Assembly (NCBI GenBank): GCA_947468255.1 | Contig: CANIMM010000005.1 | Coordinates: 1 to 30,278, forward strand | Direction of reading: 5' to 3' | Source of the DNA: Chitinophagaceae bacterium | GTDB lineage: Bacteria > Bacteroidota > Bacteroidia > Chitinophagales > Chitinophagaceae | DNA: 30,278 nt | In this document: one piece after another, positions 8,184-14,659 of the stretch | Position numbering within the stretch: the first letter of the stretch is position 1 | Layout of the letters: every line of letters starts with the position of its first letter | Position numbers and translations under genes: made by a program | Notes under the pieces: model-generated | Told to the model about the DNA's origin: nothing | What the model saw: only the letters and a program-made list of their open reading frames with translations | Databases searched by the model: none

Positions 8184-10265
8184 TTAAGCCCGAATATTTT
8201 TTTTATTACCAAATTCAAACTTGGCCAAGCCCTTAAGATAAGAACGAAGAAAAAATCTATTTTTTTGTATTTCTCCAATATACTCTTCCGCAAAATCATT
8301 TTTAACTCCATTCAAAATGAAGTAAAGTGATAAGCCGGTACTTTTAACAAATAGGGACAATAAATTTTTATCAATTTTACCCCAAACCCGATTTGCTCTG
8401 CAAACTAAAATACTATGATCAATATCAGGTATTAAACCCGGTCTTACCATCATTGAATCCAGTGGTGGAAATTCAAGTAAAACAATATCCTTCGAGGAAG
8501 AGAAAGCGGTTATGCCCTCTTTCCATTGCAGACAGTCCACTGTGAAATTCAGTTTTGAAAACTCCTGCCTCAATACTTTGATCAAGGTAGACTTACCCTC
8601 CTGCTCTTGAACACTAAAAAAACCGAGGGTGACAGGTTTTTGTGAAAAATTCAAAAGGGGGAGTATTTGTTGAACCAATCGCAAATTTGACCTTTGAATA
8701 AAATTAGCAGGAGCAGTTAATAAGGGGTAAATACCCAAGATGGGCAAACCAGTCAAACCAGTCGCCCTATCTGGCCTTTGCAATGTTTGATTGATGAGAA
8801 CCCTTGCCAAAATAATTGACAACACCAAAATAAAACCAACCATAAAGCCAACCATCACCAGTAAGATTCTTTTGGAGGCATTTGCCTTCAATGGAAGATA
8901 AGGCGGATCCACAATATTCAATTTAGTAGTGAGTTCGTTATTCTGCTGTGTTAATTTAGCCGTATTTAGTCCATGTAACATTTCAAGATATTCCTGTTCT
9001 GAAACACTGATCAATCTTTCAATTTTTTTAAGCAAAGCACCTAGGGGTGCATACTTTTTATATTCTTGTGAAAATTCGATTTTGCGCTTATCCATCTCAG
9101 TTAACCTTGCATTATTTTGTTCAACATCCAGAGAAGTTTTCAGCCACTCATCAAGAACAAATTTATTGGGTATACCATTTGGAGTAAGAGAATGCGAATA
9201 AAGGTCATTAACAGATCCCTTCATTTTTTTTTCTAATTGTGCAGATTCATCGCGAAGACTGTCCAACACATGAAGCGTCAACTTTTCATTTTTATTAAAA
9301 AATTCGCCTACCGTAATGATATTATTCAGCTCCGAAAGCTGAGCCCGTTTTTTGACAATATCGGCTCCGTATTCATTTTGAAAAACTCTACTCTTTATAT
9401 TATCATTTACTTTTTCCAGTGATTTGATACTGGCCATTTTATCCATTACTAAATTATGTTCCTGTACACCTAAGTTTTCCTTTTGAACAGCCACTGCTTT
9501 CGTCTGCTCATAATAATTAATAATATCATGCTGCTTATTAAATTCCATAAAGCTTTCTTCGGCAGCATTTAATCTGGAAAGGGCATTATGGGTTTGCGCT
9601 TCGAAGTACTCTACCACTGTTTCAGATTGCCCCTCCTTGATCATGCGGTGTTTTTTCATAAAAGATTCCTCCAGCAATTCCAATGAACGCTTACAAATAG
9701 CAGCATCACTTGTCTCGTAGGAAATTTTGATCAAGTCGCTATTGTTGATGCGCGAGGCCTTAATACTATTCATTGCATTGAGTGAGTAAAAGGGATTGTC
9801 GGAATGAATGATTGTATAAATCACATTCCCCTCACCTTTATCCATCAACTGATTTAATGATACTATAGTGCCCTCAAGGGTTGGCTTAACAACAATTGTC
9901 CGGATGCTATCGGGTACCAATAATTGTAGCTGCTTAAAAGCATCCTGAGATAAAATCAGTGGATCTTGATTTTTTAAAAGCAAATGACTAGCTAATAAAT
10001 TGATCAGTACTTCTTGTTTAGTTTCCCTCGAATTAATCAGTGAAAGTAAATTATCAAAAGCATTACTGGTTGCAAAGTAGTCAGACTTATTACTTCCACT
10101 CAGATTATAGCCAGATGCAATACCAGTATAAACTACAGATTCAGAAGAAAATATTTTTTTTTCATTCCTGGTAAAATAAAAAATAGAACCTGCTACAACC
10201 AGTGGTATCAGTAATAACCAAAGCAGATTTTTCAGTACCAGTTTTACAAAATAGATGAAGCTCAC
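8184..10265 (-). CDS. Wzz/Wzc-like chain-length protein with a degenerate BY-kinase domain
   Basis: The start is a GTG at 10265 whose GTGA overlaps the TGA of the TolC-like gene. The 693-residue protein has an N-terminal membrane helix (about 12-30), a long periplasmic coiled-coil region (about 190-450), a second helix (about 470-490), the linker QRPDRATGLTGLPILG, and a cytosolic domain from about 545. That order is the Wzc/GNVR architecture. The kinase part looks decayed. The P-loop region reads SVQEQEGKSTL, keeping GKST (557-560) but lacking the Gly/Pro-rich lead-in. The Walker A' Asp motif is missing, the Walker B position reads LLEFPP with Glu for Asp, and there is no C-terminal Tyr cluster. 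It probably regulates chain length and export structurally, without autophosphorylation. Confidence 0.82.
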   Translation of the reverse strand: MSFIYFVKLVLKNLLWLLLIPLVVAGSIFYFTRNEKKIFSSESVVYTGIASGYNLSGSNKSDYFATSNAFDNLLSLINSRETKQEVLINLLASHLLLKNQDPLILSQDAFKQLQLLVPDSIRTIVVKPTLEGTIVSLNQLMDKGEGNVIYTIIHSDNPFYSLNAMNSIKASRINNSDLIKISYETSDAAICKRSLELLEESFMKKHRMIKEGQSETVVEYFEAQTHNALSRLNAAEESFMEFNKQHDIINYYEQTKAVAVQKENLGVQEHNLVMDKMASIKSLEKVNDNIKSRVFQNEYGADIVKKRAQLSELNNIITVGEFFNKNEKLTLHVLDSLRDESAQLEKKMKGSVNDLYSHSLTPNGIPNKFVLDEWLKTSLDVEQNNARLTEMDKRKIEFSQEYKKYAPLGALLKKIERLISVSEQEYLEMLHGLNTAKLTQQNNELTTKLNIVDPPYLPLKANASKRILLVMVGFMVGFILVLSIILARVLINQTLQRPDRATGLTGLPILGIYPLLTAPANFIQRSNLRLVQQILPLLNFSQKPVTLGFFSVQEQEGKSTLIKVLRQEFSKLNFTVDCLQWKEGITAFSSSKDIVLLEFPPLDSMMVRPGLIPDIDHSILVCRANRVWGKIDKNLLSLFVKSTGLSLYFILNGVKNDFAEEYIGEIQKNRFFLRSYLKGLAKFEFGNKKNIRA

Positions 10266-11029
10266 TTAGATTGAATAATTAAAGCTGAAATGGTAGTTCC
10301 CGTAAATGCTTCTAACTGAAGGTAACTATTTTGAAATTTATTAACATAGGTTTCATAGTCGATAATTGATTTATTATATGCCCCCAACACAACCGAAGCC
10401 TGCTCAATATTTATTTGTCCATTCAAAAAATCTTTCTCCGCCATCAAATTATTGATTTGTGCAGCTTCTTTATTTTTACTGCTGATGGCCATTAGTTTAT
10501 GTGTCAATTTAAAATCAAGATACAATTGTATTACCTGCTGCTTGATATTTAGCACTACGCTTTCCTTCTCGGCAACAGCCATATTCAATCTCGATTGACC
10601 CGATTTTAAAATATTTTTACGGTTGATGATTTGTGAAATGGGCAATTGCAATCCAATGCCAACTGTATAGTTTCCATTTTGCGCCTTTGTTAAATTGGCA
10701 ACTCCAGGGGTTAGGGAAGTATTGTTAGATGAAAAAAAATTGGTGCCGTAATTGTAGGATGACTGAATTGACAGGGCGTCATAGATGACATTTTTGGAAA
10801 TATGGTAATTCGCGTTTTCGTTCAATTCACTATTACTTGCCCTGCGCAAGTCTGGTGAATACTTAATAGCAGAATCAATTAACATAGGCAATAACTCATC
10901 GGTAGCCAATACTTTTTTCAGCAAAGAATCCATTGTCGCTGATTGGGCCCAAAGGGTTGAACTGAATAATGACAGAAAAGAAAATACGATGATATGAAGC
11001 AGCTTTTTTAACCGAAACATACTATACAT
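10262..11029 (-). CDS. Short TolC-family outer-membrane protein
   Basis: This 255-residue protein has a signal peptide: a basic start, then a hydrophobic run ending in SSTLWAQ. Long helices with the TolC pattern follow: LIDSAIKYSPDLRRA, then a beta-like GNYTVGIGLQLPIS, then an amphipathic helix with QQVIQLYLDFK. Ordinary TolC proteins are over 400 residues with two such repeats; this one has roughly one, and no second strand-helix unit. Small single-repeat TolC-like proteins may form different oligomers. The start is ambiguous: ATG 11029 overlaps the upstream stop by eight bases, while ATG 11020 follows it by one base. It overlaps the Wzc-like gene by GTGA, suggesting the two act together in export. 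No Wza/OPX-type gene is visible in the window. Confidence 0.75.
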   Translation of the reverse strand: MYSMFRLKKLLHIIVFSFLSLFSSTLWAQSATMDSLLKKVLATDELLPMLIDSAIKYSPDLRRASNSELNENANYHISKNVIYDALSIQSSYNYGTNFFSSNNTSLTPGVANLTKAQNGNYTVGIGLQLPISQIINRKNILKSGQSRLNMAVAEKESVVLNIKQQVIQLYLDFKLTHKLMAISSKNKEAAQINNLMAEKDFLNGQINIEQASVVLGAYNKSIIDYETYVNKFQNSYLQLEAFTGTTISALIIQSK

Positions 11030-12197
11030 TACCGGTTTGAAATAAGGCAGGAAAGGTTCGTACGATCAATTTGATGTCATTGATGAAACTATGATTTTTA
11101 GCATAATCATTATCTAAGTTCAACCGCTCTTGCTCCGACATTTCTTCCCTGCCTCTTTTCTCCACCTGCCACAATCCGGTAATACCCGCTGGAGCCATAA
11201 AGCGCAGGGCAGATTGATCAGTGGTTATTTTTTCTGCTTCATACAATGGAAGTGGCCGGTTGCCTACAATTGACATATCCCCCGTAAAAACATTCCATAA
11301 TTGCGGTAGCTCATCTAGGCTAGCATTTCTAATACAATTACCAACTCGGGTAATTCGAGGATCATTTTTTATTTTAATAAATGCAGCGTTGGCCGAATGT
11401 TCATTTTGCTTGCTAGACAGGTATTCACAAACAACCCTGTCATCCGTATACAAAGGGTTTTGACATGCGCTACCTGTTTTCCTGCAAAACCCACACAATG
11501 CTACTGAAACGTCAGGTGAAGCTTCGTTACAAGCCTTCGATTCGTTATATTGATTGAGATGGGAAAGATCTTTTAAACGAGCTTCTGCACCGGTATACAT
11601 GGAACGGAATTTATAAAACTTAAATATTTTATAACCGGTTCCAACCCTTAAGGAATAATAAAAAACAGGTCCCTTCGATTCCAGCCTTATTAGCAGGGCA
11701 ATGATTACAAAAATGGGACTTAACAAAAGGATGGCCAAACCTGAAAAAGTAATATCAAAAATGCGCTTGACTTGTTGAATTTTATACGGTGGATGGATTA
11801 AAGGCTGCGAAATTTTAGCCGCCCAGTTTTCCACCAGATAGGTCACCCTTATTCGAAATGCCTTTGTATTGAGGGGTTTTGAAAATATCTCTGCAATATG
11901 ATCCTCCATCGCCAATTTTCGATCTTCATCATCTATCTGGTCCATCAAAACAATAAATGGAATAAGTCCATATCCGAAACTAGTTAAGTAATCATGTAAA
12001 GCAATCCCACCTGAACCGTTCAATTCATCTGCTGAAATGATGGCATTAAAAACGATTTCACTTTTTAGCGAATCGTTGAAAGCCTGGCCATTATTAAAAA
12101 ATAATAATTCAAACAGATCTTCCAATGCAACCTTTACCTGCAGGGCTAAGGCCTCATCCCTAGTGATTACCGCAATTTTTTTTAACTTGTTAACCAT
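11022..12197 (-). CDS. Initiating sugar transferase (WbaP/WcaJ-type) with receiver-like N-terminus and Cys-rich insertion
   Basis: This protein has 391 residues. Residues 1-130 resemble a response-regulator receiver fold, with a hydrophobic central strand near 50-56 and the FSKPLN Lys-Pro motif (105-110), but the phospho-acceptor Asp context is poor. From 143 it is a polyprenyl-phosphate hexose-1-phosphate transferase: KRIFDITFSGLAILLLSP with one membrane helix, KFRSM (196-200), then SLDELPQLWNV (293-303) with the catalytic Asp-Glu pair, and GDMSIVGNRP (306-315). Between KFRSM and the catalytic loop lies an insertion of about 70 residues with five cysteines (223, 235, 238, 245, 257), which could bind a metal. 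The enzyme starts repeat-unit synthesis on undecaprenyl phosphate. It lies six bases after the response regulator gene. Confidence 0.88.
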   Translation of the reverse strand: MVNKLKKIAVITRDEALALQVKVALEDLFELLFFNNGQAFNDSLKSEIVFNAIISADELNGSGGIALHDYLTSFGYGLIPFIVLMDQIDDEDRKLAMEDHIAEIFSKPLNTKAFRIRVTYLVENWAAKISQPLIHPPYKIQQVKRIFDITFSGLAILLLSPIFVIIALLIRLESKGPVFYYSLRVGTGYKIFKFYKFRSMYTGAEARLKDLSHLNQYNESKACNEASPDVSVALCGFCRKTGSACQNPLYTDDRVVCEYLSSKQNEHSANAAFIKIKNDPRITRVGNCIRNASLDELPQLWNVFTGDMSIVGNRPLPLYEAEKITTDQSALRFMAPAGITGLWQVEKRGREEMSEQERLNLDNDYAKNHSFINDIKLIVRTFPALFQTGNV

Positions 12198-12203
12198 GAT
12201 TGT

Positions 12204-12620
12204 TTAGGAAAAATTATTTTTACGCGACCTTCTAAGAATACCATTCATTCTGGCAGCTAATTCCCTTGGATTAAATGGCTTAGCAATAAAATCATCCGCA
12301 CCGGATTGAAGACATCGAATTTTAACTTCGGTACTTTCGCTAGCCGATAACATCAGCATAGGGATTTTTTTCAAAAAACCGCTTGCTCTCACTTGTTCAA
12401 TAAACGAGTAGCCATCCATTTCAGGCATGTTGATATCTGCAACAATGATATCCGGTATATTGCCATCTTGCATCCAACCCAGTGCTTCTTTTCCATTACT
12501 TCTGGTATTGACTAAAAATTCATTTTTAAAATAATGTTGCAAAATAAGTTGAATCGACATTTCATCATCTATAGCAAGTAATGAAAGATGAGGCATTGGC
12601 TGTTTCGTAAATTGTTCCAT
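12204..12620 (-). CDS. Single-domain response regulator (CheY-like)
   Basis: This 138-residue protein is one complete receiver domain. The acidic pocket is AIDDE (D18/D19), the phospho-acceptor is D62 in VADINMPEMDG, the switch residue is S92 in LMLSASES, and the conserved lysine is K114 in FIAKPFNP. No output domain follows; the last residues are just basic. It is the first gene of the polysaccharide operon and lies six bases before the sugar transferase, whose N-terminus is itself receiver-like. A protein-protein role in controlling polysaccharide initiation is a reasonable inference. No histidine kinase is encoded in the window. Confidence 0.9.
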   Translation of the reverse strand: MEQFTKQPMPHLSLLAIDDEMSIQLILQHYFKNEFLVNTRSNGKEALGWMQDGNIPDIIVADINMPEMDGYSFIEQVRASGFLKKIPMLMLSASESTEVKIRCLQSGADDFIAKPFNPRELAARMNGILRRSRKNNFS

Positions 12621-12881
12621 TTAAAAAAGGGTTTAGAAATTAAAGGAGAGACATTGTAAAAAAATCATTAAAATGCAGTAGCTTCCTGAGTCACAGAAAA
12701 TAGTAACCCAGTTAATAGAGAATAGTCAGGAAATACAAAAAGCCTCCAATTTGGCTGCTCCTTATTACATGAGATATTAGATGGGGAAATTAATGTTGGC
12801 AATGGATAACCACTACTATGCCAAAATATAATAGACTGAGTCTTAACTGTATATGATTTCCCGAGTCAACAAACATTCTAT
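12621..12881. other. Intergenic leader upstream of the polysaccharide operon
   Basis: This 261-base stretch separates the response regulator start from a doubtful small ORF (412 bases to the LOG gene if that ORF is not real). It should contain the polysaccharide operon promoter on the minus strand, but I found no clean TAnnTTTG box there. A 7-base inverted pair, GGGAAAT at 12784-12790 and ATTTCCC at 12856-12862, and three copies of GAGTC (near 12688, 12838 and 12863) are visible. They are too short to assign a function. No RNA gene was recognised. Confidence 0.4.
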
Positions 12882-13034
12882 TTAATGGAAAATAATTCCA
12901 ACAGGTGGAATTTTGCAACCCGTGCAAATAAAAATTAGCCCAATGAACGACACCAGTAGCGAAAAAACAGCAGAAAAGAATAAAAGGTAGCCAATAAAAA
13001 AATATTCCCTAAGTTTGAGTGAATTATTTAGCAT
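12882..13034 (-). CDS. Possible 50-residue hydrophobic protein
   Basis: A minus-strand ATG at 13034 opens a 50-codon frame ending in TAA at 12882. The product has a charged start (LKLREYF), about 30 hydrophobic residues, and a tail containing ICTGCKIPPVG. It would be a one- or two-pass membrane peptide with two cysteines. Its start shares the palindromic CATG at 13032-13035 with the divergent LOG gene, and the LOG promoter box lies inside it, which argues against both being strongly expressed. I do not recognise a family. It may be a chance frame in AT-rich intergenic DNA. Confidence 0.28.
   Translation of the reverse strand: MLNNSLKLREYFFIGYLLFFSAVFSLLVSFIGLIFICTGCKIPPVGIIFH
13010..13017 (+). 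promoter_or_regulatory. Bacteroidota -7 promoter box for the LOG gene
   Basis: TAAGTTTG matches the TAnnTTTG consensus of the Bacteroidota primary sigma factor exactly. It ends 15 bases before the ATG at 13033, so the transcript leader would be very short. No clear TTG element was found at the -33 position. The box also makes a TTG start at 13015 unlikely, since that codon lies inside the promoter. Confidence 0.55.
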
Positions 13035-13767
13035 GACCAAATCAGAAATTAAATTTTTAGCAGGTCCCCAGAGCCGTTGGAAGGAATTGATTTTTACCCT
13101 CAGGGTATTAATTGAATTCATTAAGGGTTTCAGGGCACTTCACTTTTTGGGACCCTGTGTTACCATATTTGGATCGGCAAGATTTGTAGATGGGCATCCA
13201 TTTTATGAAAAAACCGAAGAGCTAGCGGGTAGAATTGCCCAGTTGGGTTTTACTATTTTAACCGGTGGTGGACCAGGCATTATGGAAGCGGCCAATAAGG
13301 GTGCCAGAGAAGTAGGTGGAAGAAGTGTTGGCTGCAACATCAAACTGCCCCACGAACAAAAACCAAATCCTTATTTGGATAAGTGGGTCAATATCAAATT
13401 TTTCTTTGTAAGAAAAGTCTTATTGGTAAAATACTCCTTTGCATTTGTGGTAATGCCGGGAGGATTTGGCACGCTAGATGAATACTTTGAAGCCCTTACG
13501 CTCATTCAAACCAAAATGATTCAGGAATTTCCAATCGTTATTTTCGATACTGAATTTCATGAAAAACTAATTGCCCATATAGAAGAGATGAAAAAATCGG
13601 GAACGATATCTGAAGAGGATCCACAATTGTTTTTATTTACTGATTCGGTAGAGGAAGCTGTTGCTTATATCAAAAACAGCATCGAAAAATTCAAATTAAA
13701 AACTGAAAAGCCGTATCAGCCATTCAGGTGGTTATTGGAGCATCCTTTTTCACAAAAAAGTTATTAA
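13033..13767 (+). CDS. LOG-family (TIGR00730-type) nucleoside-monophosphate phosphoribohydrolase
   Basis: From the ATG at 13033 the protein has 244 residues. The Rossmann-like core starts VTIFGSARF, followed by ILTGGGPGIMEAANKGA and VVMPGGFGTLDEYFEAL. The second carries the PGGxGTxxE signature in which the Arg/Glu pair of the family binds and hydrolyses the N-glycosidic bond of nucleoside 5'-monophosphates. The length is slightly above the roughly 180-220 residues of minimal LOG proteins because of an N-terminal helix region. A TTG six codons upstream was rejected because it overlaps the predicted promoter. The gene stands alone on the plus strand between two minus-strand blocks. In bacteria the role is usually nucleotide salvage or cytokinin-like base release; which applies here cannot be told. 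Confidence 0.88.
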   Translation: MTKSEIKFLAGPQSRWKELIFTLRVLIEFIKGFRALHFLGPCVTIFGSARFVDGHPFYEKTEELAGRIAQLGFTILTGGGPGIMEAANKGAREVGGRSVGCNIKLPHEQKPNPYLDKWVNIKFFFVRKVLLVKYSFAFVVMPGGFGTLDEYFEALTLIQTKMIQEFPIVIFDTEFHEKLIAHIEEMKKSGTISEEDPQLFLFTDSVEEAVAYIKNSIEKFKLKTEKPYQPFRWLLEHPFSQKSY

Positions 13768-13955
13768 AAAAAATTTTTTTCTTCATTTTAGTTCATCACT
13801 CAAAAAGAAGGCAACGCATTTTACTGAATCAAACTGGTAAAAGGAAATGGATCTATTTCAGAATTCAAACTTTGAAACATAGTTTATTTTGGCAAAAAAA
13901 TGACAGGAAATCGGATTTTAAAAAATGTAGCGCAGCTAAGTAATTGGAGTATTTG

Positions 13956-14501
13956 TCATAAAATATACTCAAACAATAAATAATCATTGTTCATCTCATA
14001 AAAATTCCAACCAAGTTTACTGTGTATCCTAACAGAACGTTGATTTTGCTTACTTACAGTCGATAGTAAAATGTCATACTTCGTATTGAAATACTTTTGG
14101 TACGCTTTTGAAGCAGTTACAATAAAGTAAGTGCCCTGCAACTCAGTATCTAATAATATCTGGAGACTATAGCCAATCCTTTTGGATTGCAGATCAGGTT
14201 TAACATTCGCATACGCGCTTTGAACATGTGCAATATGCTCAGTTTTCATTACCATATTTACCAATACATACCCCCCAATTTTTTGGTCTACATGCTCAAA
14301 GACTAACACATCCCCATTATTGATGGCATTTGTAAAAAAATCGTTATCGTAAACTACCGAAAGAAAACCGTTGTCAAGTGAAGTTAAATTCTTATTGTTC
14401 CACTTATGATTGAGCATTTTAAGATTAGTGATATCATCTAGTTCCGCAGTCCGGATGGTGATTTCATATTTCCCGAAATGCTTTTCATTGAACTTATTCA
14501 T
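13956..14501 (-). CDS. GNAT-family N-acetyltransferase
   Basis: This 181-residue protein has the size and layout of a GNAT domain. The N-terminus reads ITIRTAELDDITNLKML (first strand and helix), a central strand reads GGYVLVNMV, and LQSKRIGYSLQILLD matches the R/Q-x-x-G-x-G/A acetyl-CoA loop, with Gly-Tyr in place of the usual second Gly. SKQNQRSVRIHSKLGW corresponds to the motif B helix, where N-x-R-A-x-x-x-Y/H-x-x-x-G-F is normal. The acceptor is unknown. It lies 158 bases downstream of the five-gene TIR/STAND operon on the same strand and converges on the LOG gene. The gap suggests it is not an obligatory part of that operon, but readthrough is possible. Confidence 0.75.
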   Translation of the reverse strand: MNKFNEKHFGKYEITIRTAELDDITNLKMLNHKWNNKNLTSLDNGFLSVVYDNDFFTNAINNGDVLVFEHVDQKIGGYVLVNMVMKTEHIAHVQSAYANVKPDLQSKRIGYSLQILLDTELQGTYFIVTASKAYQKYFNTKYDILLSTVSKQNQRSVRIHSKLGWNFYEMNNDYLLFEYIL

Positions 14502-14659
14502 TACAAATTATTTTAAAACAGATGGATTTGAGTGACAATTGCATCACTTTACTAATTTTGAGAAAATACTTTAAATGCTACACCCACTTAAAAAGGCATT
14601 TCGATACAGTACACCTCAAATGGACAAGACAGCTAACACGCTTCGGCTATTTTTCTAAA

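Noticed and set aside
12784..12862. Inverted pair GGGAAAT / ATTTCCC in the polysaccharide operon leader
   Set aside because: The arms are only seven bases, about 65 bases apart; such pairs are expected by chance in a region this long.
13764..13783. A-run followed by T-run after the LOG gene, as a terminator
   Set aside because: There is no GC stem; homopolymer A and T runs are common in this AT-rich DNA, so an intrinsic terminator cannot be claimed.
13728..13943. Plus-strand 71-codon frame overlapping the end of the LOG gene
   Set aside because: It overlaps the LOG C-terminus in another frame, and its product is Lys/Phe-rich low-complexity sequence from AT-rich spacer.
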